35,879 nucleotides of DNA from Penium margaritaceum (taxonomy: Eukaryota > Streptophyta > Zygnematophyceae > Desmidiales > Peniaceae). The notes under the pieces were generated by a model. The model ran no database searches and was not told the DNA's origin. It saw nothing but the letters and a program-made list of their open reading frames with translations. Below, piece by piece: positions 8,611-17,852 of the stretch (its first letter is position 1; every line of letters begins with the position of its first letter). The DNA lies in contig SZWC01007302.1 of assembly GCA_023375785.1 (NCBI GenBank), positions 9,792-45,670 of the forward strand, read 5' to 3'. The position numbers and the translations under genes are program-made.

Positions 8611-9560
8611 GGCACAAATCGTTCAACGAGAACTTGAATTGCGCATCGGACTTGCTCGAGGTCGTGCACAGCAACGTGTACGGACCATTCAAGACAGCGT
8701 CAAAGAGCGGCACGCATTACTTCATCACCTTCATTGATGACTAAAGTTTAAAACTTGTTGTGTACTTCATGAAGCAGAAAGGCGAGGTCCTAGAAGGGCT
8801 GAAGGAGTATGTCTCTGCTGTGGAGAGGCGGACTGACCGGAGGGTTAGAGTGCTACATAGTGAAAACGGCGGCGAGTACGTGGGCTATAGCTGGTGGATG
8901 AAGGAGTAGCACATAAAAATAGGAACAATTTACGTCGTACTTGCCTTAGTTAGATGACGTGGTCCGTACCATGTTCAGCAGCGTCAAACCAGACGCTGCT
9001 GAGCATGGTACGGACCACGTTGACGAATGAATAATTGCTACAAAGCTTCTGGGCAAAAGCTATGCGTACAGCAAGCTACACCATCAATTTCACTCCTAAA
9101 GCAGTGCTAAAGGAGAGGAACGTCTAGAAGGCGCCGTAGGGGCTTTGGAGCGGGCACAAGCCAAGTATGGTATACCTTAAAGTGTCTGGGTGCAAGGCGC
9201 ATAAGGTGGTACAGGTTGCGTAGAGGCGTAACAGCAAGCTCGAGCTGCCGGCAAATTTGTATGTCTTCCTTGGCTATGAGAGTTTGCATAAGGCATACCG
9301 GCTCTACGACATGCACAAGGAGATAATCCGTACCGGAGACATTGATTTTGATGAGCAGCAGAGCCACATCAGGAGCAACGACACGCGCGTGATGTATTCC
9401 CCAAGGACAGGAGAGTGGTTCCAGCTCCTTGACTACAAGAAGGAGCTGGCGGATGCCAAAGTTGAGGATGTAGCATCAGAGCGCAAAGCCGTACCAGTGG
9501 TGGTAGCCGATGCAAAGGACTCCGATGACGATCAAGCTAATGAGGAGATCCACTAGAAGG
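8611..9560 (+). pseudogene. A2 integrase (broken, hairpin in core)
   Basis: Integrase joins the DNA copy to the chromosome using a D,D-35-E triad. Here the first Asp site reads VVHSNVYGP (Asp to Asn), followed by KSGTHYFITFIDD and a TAA. The second reads SENGGEYV (Asp to Glu). The segment that should hold NGxxER with the catalytic Glu is replaced around 8940-9020 by an inverted repeat. After it, in another frame, LLQSFWAKA resumes the core near 9035. The C-terminal part continues as LYVFLGYESLHKAYRLYDMH and DIDFDEQQ (9257-9370), then an acidic linker to 9556. All three catalytic residues are changed or lost, so it is inactive. Confidence 0.85.
8957..9020. repeat. Inverted repeat, 29-bp arms, 6-bp loop
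   Basis: The left arm 8957-8985 starts ACGTGGTCCGTACCATG. The right arm 8992-9020 ends CATGGTACGGACCACGT. One mismatch occurs in 29 pairs, with loop AAACCA. The right arm reads as integrase sequence (MVRTTLTNE when extended into 9030), so it looks original and the left arm looks like its inverted copy. Confidence 0.92.
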
Positions 9561-10760
9561 ATCCGGCGGATGAGGCACCAAGGGTGCCAAGGTATGCACT
9601 CCTGGCAGAGTGTGCATTGGACGTCGGTGGAAAATCCACCGTGCACGCCGGTCATTCTGGCAATGCTTAGCCTGAGCAAGAGAGATCCTTAGGGAGCCGT
9701 CCGGTGGATGATTCACCACAGCGTGTTGTGTTGGAGGGATCGTAGCAGAGGAATGATGCACCACCAAAACTACAGTGTCGTAGTGAGAGGCAGCAAAAAG
9801 CAAGGAAGCGCTTCGACGCAAGCACCGGTCGATGGATTGGCATGGCGCGGTGCATGCTGGCTGCATGAACGGAGCCCACTTGTGTGGAAAAGGCACTTGC
9901 ATGGACCGAAGGGCATCAATGGGACGCAACCATCAAATCAAAACTGGCGTCCATAACAAAAAACGATAAGGGGAAGCTGGTTGAGAGGCCGAAAGATGCC
10001 AAAGACATCAGCTCAAACTGGGTCTTTAAGACAAGGTTCACAAAGGAAGGTGTGGTTGACAAACACAAGACGTGGCTGCTAGAAAACACATATGTACAAC
10101 TTAAGGACGTGCACTGAAAACAGATTAGCAAGGAGACATTTGCTCCTCTTGCCAAATTCATAAGCATCCGTGCAATCCTTGTGGTGCAGCCGCAAAGGAC
10201 ATGGAGCTCAACCAGATGGACGTAAAGACAACCTTCTAAAACAGCATCATACAAAAAGAGATGTACAAGGAGGTGCGAGTGGGACTAGAGGCGTCGGAGG
10301 GCAAGGTGTGTAAGCTGCAGAAGTCCTAGTACGGGCTAAAACAATCGCCCAAATGCTCGTACCAATAGATAGACAGCTTCATGGCACAACTCAGCTTTAA
10401 GCGCTTTGTGGCGGATCACAACGTGTACGTGCAGCACAAAAAACAGCTCCATCAGATTATTGCACTCTACGTGGAAAACCTGATGGTGTGCTTGACAGAT
10501 TTGCCAAGCCTACAGCGGCTCAAAGATTAGCTCAGCAGCAGATTCCAGATGTCGGACATGGGGGAGCTAGAGTACTACCTCGGGGTGAGCATTACGAGGA
10601 ACGAGAGGGTGTGCACGCTTGAGCTATGACAAGCCAAATACGTGGCAGAGGTGCTGAAGCGGTAGAACATGGAGAACTTCAAACCAGTTGGCAGTCTAGT
10701 CTCAACGACCTGTGAACTAAGTGCCGCAATGGTGCCGTAAACAAAAGAAGAGCGAGAGGA
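9561..10760 (+). pseudogene. A2 reverse transcriptase (broken)
   Basis: Collinear with A1 1420-2640. Blocks in order are CRSERQQKARKRFDASTGRW, IGMARCMLAA with a TGA, QWDATIKSKLASI, SNWVFKTRFTKEGVVDKHK, a decayed stretch with frameshifts at 10090-10250, KVCKLQKS, LKQSPKCSYQ, and MSDMGELEYYLGVSI. The catalytic YVDD box reads YVEN at 10468-10479 (both Asp changed). TAG stops at 10366 and 10528 are in the same frame and at the same codons as stops in A1 (2243, 2405). Further stops follow at the QAKYVAEVLKR block. It is not functional. Confidence 0.88.
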
Positions 10761-11510
10761 TATGGCAAGGGTGCCCTATCAATCGGCGATGGGTAGCCTC
10801 ATGTACGCCATGGTGGCAACTTGTCCAGACCTGGCCTACAGGGTGGGCCAAGTGAGCAGGTACGTGGCCGATCCAAGGCCACTACACTGGCAGGCGGTCA
10901 AGCGCATCCTCTGCTACCTGCAAGCAACGCGGCACGCACTCTTGAGGTTTGACGACAAAGGGCAGGCAGACCCTTTCCGTTTGGTCTGCTACACGGATGT
11001 AGACTAAGCTGGCAATGTGGACAAGAGGAACTCCACATCCGGCTACGTGTTCTTCCTTCCTGGTGTAGCAGTCTTGTAGTGCACCAAAAAAGAAGACTAT
11101 GTCACCACCTCCACAGTGGAAGGAGAGTACATCCCGCTGGCCGAGGCGGTCAAGGAGGCGGTGTGGCTCCACAAGTTGCTGGGGGAGCTGGGCGTGCCGT
11201 AGTAGGAGCCTACAGTGGAGGAAGAGGACAACACGAGCTCAATCTTGCTGACCAACAACACGACACAACAAAGGAGGACAAAGCACATTGATGTGCGCTA
11301 TCATTATGTACGTGACATGGCTGAAAAGAAGCAGGTGGTGCTGCAACACAACAGTACGCACAAAATGCTTGTGGATTGCTTAATCAAAGCGCAACCCATA
11401 GACCAGCACGAATTGAGCATGGCCAGACTTGGGATGACCAGCTATGATGAGTTGGAGGGTGCAGCGGAAGATGAGTGAGAGCAAGCATTAGCAGCGGGTA
11501 TGGCAGGTGC
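10761..11510 (+). pseudogene. A2 RNase H domain
   Basis: From 10762 the frame reads MARVPYQSAMGSLMYAMVAT, then PDLAYRVGQVSRYV, QAVKRILCYLQATRH, LVCYTDVD and a TAA. After it come STSGYVFFLPGV, EGEYIPLAEAVKEAVWLHKL and, from 11215, EDNTSSILLTNNTTQQRRTK, HIDVRYHYVRDM. These are the standard copia RT-connection and RNase H blocks. The catalytic acidic residues of YTDVD, EGEY and EDNT are still visible, but stops at 11004, 11078 and near 11200 break the chain. The frame ends at a TGA at 11476, just before the polypurine tract. Confidence 0.88.
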
Positions 11511-11521
11511 AAGGGGGAGAA
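11511..11521 (+). promoter_or_regulatory. A2 polypurine tract
   Basis: AAGGGGGAGAA lies immediately before the 3' LTR, matching A1 3387-3397. Confidence 0.8.
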
Positions 11522-12500
11522 CATTGACAATTTTCCCCTCTGCATGCCCAAGTGCGGCGCCAAGAGGCGCTGACGAGCCGCCAGAGAGAGGAAATTCCTG
11601 GTCAACGGATCTCGCGTCTCAAGGCTGGCTCCGAACCTAAAATGGAGGACTGCCTCTGAAAGTTGAGAAGTCGTTGAATCCGGTGGAAGTTGTTTCACCA
11701 GAATCAGACAAGTGACGAGGGAGACATGGGCTTCCAAAGATAGGGTGTACGTGGCGGCCCTGGGAGTCGGCCACGGGTCAACCGAAGGTGCATAATCCAC
11801 GTGAACGAGTAAGAAAATGCCATCGGGGGATTTTGCTCCAGAACGACTGCCGAGGTGTCATGTGGATGATCTGCCGGATTTAGTTGTGTTGTTTTGTTAC
11901 TGAGGGACTTAGCCAAAATCCAAACTCAAAGTCCAAAACTCGGAAGTACAGTTTGTTACTCGGGGACTTAATTAAAAGTCCAACTGAAGGTCTGCGAACA
12001 AGTTTTGACCCACATCAGCCCCCATCACCAAACATGATGATGAACTCATCAACGTAGGCTCCAAAGGCGCGAGGGGCACTGCCACTACACGTAGGGACAT
12101 TTGCGCCTCCACAATGGCGTTTTGATGGGTCTTTGATGTATGAAGGTGCCCCAGCGGACGATGAGGTGCGCACCACTGACTGAGCGGCTGGTTTGGTGTG
12201 CTGCGCCTGGACTAACGTAGCACGAGCTATGGTGATCCAGATCACGTACGGCTTGGTGCGTTGGAGAGCTCATAACTAGCCCTACAAATGTTAACATCCT
12301 GTCCATGTTAATTAACTAATGCAAAATCATGTTCTTCCCTTTGCAAAAGTGACTATCTCACACTTCTCTTCAATTGCCCAAAACATAGCGTGAGGCAACC
12401 AGAAAGCCCACGTGTAGACTCAGAACCGACAGCACAAAACATAACCATGAGCACGGAAGACCCGTCGGGCCACATTGGAATCGCACTCTGGTTCCTGACA
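11522..12500 (+). repeat. A2 3' LTR (979 bp)
   Basis: Starts CATTGACAATTTTCCCC, so the usual TG is changed to CA. Ends GTTCCTGACA. Collinear with 6099-7069. The palindrome seen in the other two family A LTRs survives here only in imperfect form at 11786-11802. Confidence 0.9.
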
Positions 12501-12526
12501 GATGCCGCACAAGGGTGGAGCATATG
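12501..12526 (+). repeat. 26-bp direct repeat, right copy
   Basis: Begins GATGCCGCACAAGGGTGGAG directly after the A2 3' LTR. Partner of 6056-6081 with three mismatches. Confidence 0.85.
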
Positions 12527-13260
12527 CAAATTCATGTGCAAGTGCAGTTGTGACATATGAGGATTGGAAAAAGAAGGACAGCAAGGTCTATAGACTGCTT
12601 GTCAACACCATCTCCAACCCGTATTTTCAGTACGTGACTGACAAGGCTACTCCAAACGAGGGGTGGGGTGCATCGTGAAAGAAGTTTGCAAGAAAATACC
12701 CTACATTCCTTGTGCTTTTGGCGGAGAAGATGATGGCATTGAAGATATAGGATGGTGAGTGGATGGGGGCGTACTTCGCCACGGCAAAGAAGTTAGCAAA
12801 GCAGGTTAAAGCAGCCGGCAACTTTGTAGAAGAGAAGCTCTTCATTCTCCTCTTACTACGGAGACTCCAAACAAGCTACGACATAGTGCAAGAGTCGCTC
12901 GAGTTCCAACCGAATCTCGCCCTCGACTTCATTTGCACGCACCTTGTGTAGGTGGAAATGCGTTGGAGTACAGCAAAGCGTAATGGCTGAAGCAAAAATG
13001 AAGTAGGTTTTGTTGCCATGGGCTCACGTAACAAGCAGTAGCAACATTCTGGGTAGTGGAGAGGCAAAAAGAAAGGGGAGTGCAACTATAGCCAAAAAGA
13101 GGGGTACTACAAGAAAGATTGATTCCGTTCAATAGGGACCAAAAGGAGCAGCGAGAAGAATCATCGCAGAGGTAGCAAAAGTAGCAGTTTCCACAGTAGT
13201 AGTAGCAGTAGCAGTCATAACAACGTCACGAACATCAGCAGCGAAACCAAACCGGGGTGC
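12527..13260 (+). pseudogene. B1 gag central and C-terminal part
   Basis: Resumes the gag broken at 6098. TYEDWKKKDSKVYRLLVNTI (12547-12606) is the block following the Gag N-terminus. It is followed by NEGWGAS with a TGA, KYPTFLVLLAEKMM, then from 12763 GAYFATAKKLAKQVKAAGNF, LLLLRRLQTSYDIVQESL and LDFICTHLV. A decayed CCHC knuckle lies at 13081-13122 (CNYSQKEGYYKKD then TGA), with the second Cys, the His and the last Cys changed. A serine-rich tract encoded by AGT/AGC repeats follows (about 13165-13215). Several stops and at least one frameshift are present. Confidence 0.85.
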
Positions 13261-13930
13261 AACACTTTGGCAACATGAACGAGACCAAGGAGGTGTGTGA
13301 CCGCCTCTTCATGGCAAATTCAATCATGTCGCAAGTAGAAAAGGCGGACCTGGCATAGTCTAAGGACTGAGGGTGCACCAAGAGTCTAAAAGACCACAAG
13401 GAGTGGTTCTTCCAATTGCTGTCCATTCCCCCTCGCCTTGTTACTTAAGGCAATGAGCGGGTGGTGTACGCTAAGGGGATTCGGATTGTGGAGATGTTGC
13501 CAGAGATCTTGCGTGGCATTGAATTGGGAGTATTCCATGGCATATTGAATGTACCTGATACTACGTTTAACCTTCTCTCAGTCTCCTCTCCTACCAACCC
13601 AGGTTTGGGTGTCGTCATTGACGATGACTAAGCCTATAACCTCGACAAGAAAACGAGATTGGTGTTGGCCAGGTCGGTGAAGGAAGGTACATGGACCGCC
13701 TGCTGGGGGCGGCCAATATCTTGCGTGAGCAGAGTCTTGCAATAGTAGTGTATGCGACAGATGGTGAGATCTCGCATGCGTGCTATGGCCACATTGGTAT
13801 GTGCACCTTGCATCAGCTTCAAACAAAGCACATGCTGCGTGACTTGACCACCATTTCCAGCTTTGAGCAGCAATTGTGCACCTGTTGTTTGGAGGGGAAG
13901 AAGCATTATGAGGAATTCTCAAGAGCAGGG
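13261..13930 (+). pseudogene. B1 protease and pre-integrase domain
   Basis: The frame reads RLFMANSIMSQVEKADLA, then D-stop-GCTKSLKDHKEWFFQLL around 13365-13420. By family pattern the D-stop-G is the protease active site Asp-Ser-Gly, with the middle codon now TGA. Then come GNERVVYAKGIRIVEMLPEI, LGVFHGILNVPDTTFNLLSV and GLGVVIDDD. The pre-integrase part follows in the frame of 13691-13933: HACYGHIGMCTLHQLQTKHM, LRDLTTISSFEQQLCTCCLE, GKKHYEEFSRAG with a conserved CxxC. A comparable region lies in B2 at 28100-28740. Confidence 0.82.
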
Positions 13931-14840
13931 TAGCATCCAAAGGAGGTGCTTGAACTGGTCCTCAGAGACTTGTGTTGCCGGATCTGGACCCAGAGCTTTG
14001 GAGGCTCTATGCTTCTTCTCACCTTTGTTGATGATTTCAGCCGTTACACTATATTGTACTTACTTGCTCCTAAGAACCAATGTTTTGACAGTTTCAAGGA
14101 GTTCAAGGCAATGGTGGAGAACCAAACGGGCAAGAAAATCAAGGCGTTTCACAGCAACTCCGTTGGCGAGTACGTGAGCAAGGAATTCCAAGATAACATC
14201 GTAGCAACTCGCATCAAGGCTTAGCGCACCACGCCATACTCACTTTAGTAGAACGGAGTAGCAGAATAAACCAACCATGCCATCGTTTAGTCACCACGCT
14301 CCACGCTGCACGCGACTCCACTCACCTACAATTTTTGGGCTAAAGCAGTGAGCACGGGAGTGTACATCAATAATTGTATTCAGACCAAGGCGCTCAAGCA
14401 GATGAAGCTGTAGAAGGCGTGGCTTGGTAAAAAGCCGAGCGTGGGTCATCTGCGTGCATTTAGCAACCTAGCGCACATGCACGTGCCCAAGAAAAAGGGG
14501 CAAAACTGGGACGTGAAGAGCGCACAGATGCTGATGATTGGTTGTGACATGGCGAGCAAGACATATCACCTGTATAAGAGGGATACCAGCCACGTTATCA
14601 TCTCCAGCGATGTTGTCTTCAACCAGAGCAATGTCCTCGGCACCAACATTGTTCGCAAAGTGGTAGCATAACCAATAGATGACGAGGCAACGGGAGCAGA
14701 TTTCTTTCCTCACCCAATCTCTCCTGATCCTTCCTCCACTATGACACCAGGAGAACCACTCTACTCTCCTACGTCAGATGCAACAAATGTAGCGACCTCA
14801 TCAGCACAAACAGAGGAAGGAGATTAAGCACCACCAACAG
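13931..14840 (+). pseudogene. B1 integrase
   Basis: In the frame of 13946-14224: VLRDLCCRI (first catalytic Asp kept), SMLLLTFVDDFSRYTILYLL, then HSNSVGEYVSKEF, where the second Asp reads Asn. Next come two TAGs followed by NGVAE, so the catalytic Glu segment is present but follows stops. The core continues as NFWAKAVSTGVYINN and the C-terminal part as VGHLRAFSNLAHMHVPKKKG, DMASKTYHLYKRDTSHVII and SSDVVFNQSNVLGTNIV (14441-14671). A proline/serine/threonine-rich linker to RT follows. Inactive through stops and the Asp loss. Confidence 0.88.
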
Positions 14841-15950
14841 CAACAGTTGTACGTGCAGCACCGCGCTAGCCGCCGCTAACGTCCAAGTACAAGGTCGTAG
14901 GTATCCTCTCAAAGCAAGCTACAAGCCTGGTGAGAGCGACCATCTGGATGCTGCAGAAACCATAACAGATGAATGTCGCACTTGCAGCAATTTCAGATGA
15001 GCCAAAGGCCTACAAGGAGGCCATGGCTTCACCATATGCAACAGATCAGGCACAAGCTGTGCAGCTGGAGATAGAGTTGCAGCGCAATAACGGCACGTGA
15101 AGCTGACGGAGCGACCTCCTGGCCACAAGGTGATCAAGTGCAAGTGGATGCTCAAGAAAAAGTAGGGAGCAGATGGAAACCTAGAAAAGTACAAATCAAG
15201 GCTGGTCACCAAGGGCCACATGCAGTAGGCGGGCATTGACTATACAAAAACCTTTTCCCCCGTCGCAAAACTTGCCTTTGTGTGCACGCTCCTGTGTTAT
15301 GCAGCAGCTGAGGACTTTGAGGTTCACAACATGGATGTCAATATGGCGTTCTTGAATGGTGATTTGGAGGAGGACATCTTGTTAGAACAGCTAGAGGTGT
15401 TTGTAATCGATCGCCAAGAGCACCTTGTCTATAAGTTGAAAGAGTTGCTATATTGTCTTAAGCAAGCGTCGCGTGCTAGGAACAAGAGGTTGGATGCACC
15501 ATTGCTGTACATGTGGTTTAAGCGTAGTGAGTGTGATAACATCGTTCATTGTTAAGAGCATGATCATGAGGTGCTTATCATCATTGTCTATTTCGATGAA
15601 ATGATCCTCATTTCAAATAACATGTCTGCACTACATGAATTCAAGGAAGTGATGCAAGAGAACTTCCAGATGTATGATCTAGAAGAAACCTCATACTTCC
15701 TTGATATCCAAACTACGTGTAACCGCAAAGCACATACCCTTTTACTGTAGCAGAGTTGCTATATGAAGGATGTCTCGTAGCAATTCGGCATGGCAAAAGC
15801 AAAACCCATGGGCACGCCACTTGAGACACACCACTGTAGTACCTCACGAGCTACTGTGGAGAAGCAGATGTAGCTAAGCAGCGAAAGAATCAAAATACCA
15901 TTGGTAGTCTCATGTACCTGACGGTGGCAGCTAGGCCGGACCTTGCGTAA
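14841..15950 (+). pseudogene. B1 reverse transcriptase
   Basis: Blocks in order: ISDEPKAYKEAMASPYATDQ near 14985-15045, then after a frameshift CKWMLKKK with a TAG and GADGNLEKYKSRLVTKGHMQ, DYTKTFSPVAKLAF, and from 15280 YAAAEDFEVHNMDVNMAFLN, GDLEEDILLEQLEVFV, LVYKLKELLYCLKQASRA. The catalytic YVDD box reads YFDE at 15589-15600. Then come FKEVMQENFQMYDLEETSYF and DIQTTCNRKAH with further TAG stops. Closely similar to the fragment at 22463-23258 and to B2 35400-35879. RT would make the DNA copy; this one is dead. Confidence 0.88.
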
Positions 15951-16540
15951 GCTGTGAGTGCTTTGAGTCCGTACATGGAAAATCCCAAACCTGAGTACCA
16001 GAAGGCAGGGAAGCGGATCCTCCGCTATGTTGCTGGAACCATAAAAATAAGCATCACCTACAAGAGCAAGAACAACAGCATCATCAGTTATACTGACGTA
16101 CATTGGGCTTCAAGCCTTCAGGATCAAAAGTCCATCTTTGGACATATGTTCCTCATGAATGGAGGTGCCATAAGCAAATGCACCAAGCAGCACCTGGTTG
16201 TGGCCACGTCAAGATGAGAGGCTGAGTACATGTCTCTTAGCTTTGGAGCAAAGGAAGTAGTTTGGCTCCAACGTCTCTTTGCAAAGATGAGTGGCAGTGA
16301 TGCAGTTCTTCTTCGCACGCGCGTAGACAATCAGAGAGCAATAGCACTCGCCAAGAATCCTCAGCATCATGCACGCACCAAGCACATTGACATTGTATAT
16401 CATTTTACCAGGCACATGGTGCACGAGGGTGCTATCAAGCTAGAGTTTAGTCCTACCTGCAAGTAGGTTGGTGATTTTTTTACCGAGCCAATGACCCGTG
16501 AGAAGGAGCAATTCTACTTTATGGCATGTGGACTCAGCCG
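15951..16540 (+). pseudogene. B1 RNase H domain
   Basis: From 15954 the frame reads MSALSPYMENPKPEYQKAGK, RILRYVAGTIKISITYKSKN, SYTDVHWASSLQDQKSIFGH and MFLMNGGAISKCTKQHLVVA, then a TGA at 16215, EAEYMSLSFGAKEVVWLQRL, VDNQRAIALAKNPQHHARTK, HIDIVYHFTRHMVHEGAIKL. The RNase H acidic residues (in YTDVH, EAEY, VDNQ) remain. It ends shortly before the polypurine tract. Only one stop interrupts about 170 codons, so this is the best-kept part of B1. Confidence 0.9.
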
Positions 16541-16553
16541 ATCCTGACCACAG

Positions 16554-16566
16554 CAAAGTGGAATAT
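16554..16566 (+). promoter_or_regulatory. B1 polypurine tract
   Basis: CAAAGTGGAATAT immediately precedes the 3' LTR start TGCTGGAAAA. Plant copia elements commonly have AAGTGGGAGA-type tracts just before TGTTGGAAA, so both tract and LTR start fit. Confidence 0.75.
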
Positions 16567-17302
16567 TGCTGGAAAATAGGCCATCAAGCTTAGCTTCATT
16601 TCCACAAGAGAAAGGTACAAGAAACTACCAAATGCTTAAACCGATCGTCAATACCACTTCTTCATTCAAAAGACAAGGTGGGGAAGTGTCAACGGTCTCC
16701 GTTTAAGGCCAATCCAATGGTCGGATTAAGAGATATGATTTTTCCAGATTTCTAGGGTCATCAACCGCCGGTATCTGGGCGACCATGGGCGACGAATCCA
16801 TGACTTAGCCTGTGAAAACAAAAAGGCAAGGAGTCCAATGTCAAGACCTGATGGGATAAACATCAAAAAACATCATAGACTATTGGGTTGCCTTGTCATA
16901 GTGTGCTAACTAGGAAAAACGTACCTCTATTTGCTTTCTAGGTGAGGTGAGATCCTTGTGTGCTAGCTATGGATACACAGCAATTCTCCATGGGATTTGG
17001 GGGTATGTGGCCACTAGGAGTGTACCATGAGAGAATTTTCTACCTTTGTAGGCTGTATGTGAGTGGTCAGCCTGTTTGCTAGTTTGATTTCCTCTCTTGT
17101 GTAAGATTATGGACTCTTTGTGTGAGCCTTAGCTTCCATGGCTAAGTGGTGTGGCTTGTGAGAGGGTTGTCTTGCCCAAGCTCTAGATCTATATGTACTC
17201 CATCATTTTGAGTGATTCGACAACCATTCTTTTGCAAAAGTGATGCCCCTTCACTCCAATGTACCTGGTGCTCCAAGGCTCCCTCTCTCCTCAGTTCCAA
17301 CA
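16567..17302 (+). repeat. B1 3' LTR (736 bp)
   Basis: Starts TGCTGGAAAATAGGCC and ends CAGTTCCAACA. The last 488 bp match the truncated 5' LTR at 4731-5218. The solo LTR at 21394-21845 (reverse strand) matches both ends, which fixes the start. CTATATGTACTCC near 17189 is a TATA candidate. Confidence 0.9.
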
Positions 17303-17776
17303 ATCTTCCAATATCCAACGGTCAAAGATGGTCCTCATGTTTTAGGTAGCGCCATGAGGAGGATTATGGCCCGCATGTTGGTGTGAACTTTCCACTTCAT
17401 TTGGATCACTTGTTGTAGGAGTCGTTCAAATTATAGTAGGAGGTTCGTAATCGGCTTTCCCTCGCTCACCCTCATCAAAATCAGATTTTGAAGGATGAAA
17501 CATGGATTTACAAGAGCCTTTGATTGGTATACATATGCAAGCTTATCTTAAGCCTTTGATGCATGCGTGATACCTTGGAGGTGGACATGTTGAGACTCAT
17601 GCATCAATGTCAGAAGAATCACAAGCGCCATTTTATTTTGACACTCCACACTTTACATCGAGTGTTTTTTTATGGAAGTTCAACATATTCTCTAACAAAA
17701 ATCTTCACGTAGCCACTTATGTCAGTCTCAATTGCCCTTTCCTCAAGGGAAAACCTATCCCTCTCAGCTTTGACAT
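17303..17776 (-). pseudogene. Family C gag N-terminal fragment
   Basis: On the minus strand an ATG at 17776-17774 follows the LTR at 17853-18968 by about 75 bp and starts a family C gag. Matching blocks to the copies at 20877 (minus) and 24471 (plus) include the GGGATAGGTTTTCCCTTG segment near the start, the CATGAGTC..CA.CATGTCCACCTC segment and HTNMRA then LP near 17400. It is cut at 17303 by the B1 3' LTR. The segment 17327-17420 is also present, in a diverged copy, at 4618-4720 on the other side of B1, so the two gag pieces are not halves of one copy. Stops are frequent. Confidence 0.75.
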
Positions 17777-17852
17777 CCCACTACTGACCTGCTCAAGATT
17801 GCGCTTCATGGTCGTCATCATCCGGCTTCCTTGCTCCTCTGCTTCTCTGTTT
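17777..17852 (-). other. Family C leader after LTR
   Basis: On the minus strand the LTR end is followed by AAACAGAGAAGCAGAGGAG and no tRNA-iMet-type site. The other two family C copies have similar purine-rich sequence here (see 24401-24470). Confidence 0.6.

Larger units (their letters stand above)
6099..12500 (+). mobile_element. Copia element A2, full structure, inserted in B1
   Basis: A 6.4-kb element with two LTRs (971 and 979 bp), gag, protease, integrase, RT, RNase H and a polypurine tract, all in sense order. It sits inside the gag of B1. Five bases left of it (TTTGA) and right of it (GATGC) do not match, so there is no ordinary target-site duplication. A longer 26-bp repeat flanks it instead. 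All frames carry stops and shifts, and the integrase carries a hairpin replacement (8957-9020). Confidence 0.9.
4731..17302 (+). mobile_element. Copia element B1, interrupted by A2
   Basis: A family B copia element with a truncated 5' LTR (4731-5218), a tRNA-iMet-type primer site, a leader, the N-terminal part of gag (to 6098), then the inserted A2 element (6099-12500). After that come the rest of gag, protease, integrase, RT, RNase H, a polypurine tract and a 736-bp 3' LTR. Without A2 it would be about 6.2 kb. All reading frames are broken. Family C gag, minus strand, flanks it on both sides, but the two flanks overlap in content, so the site is not a clean insertion. Confidence 0.85.

Noticed and set aside
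2243..10530. Nuclear genetic code with TAG as glutamine
   Set aside because: TGA and TAA stops and frameshifts are also frequent in the same elements, so simple pseudogene decay is the better reading.
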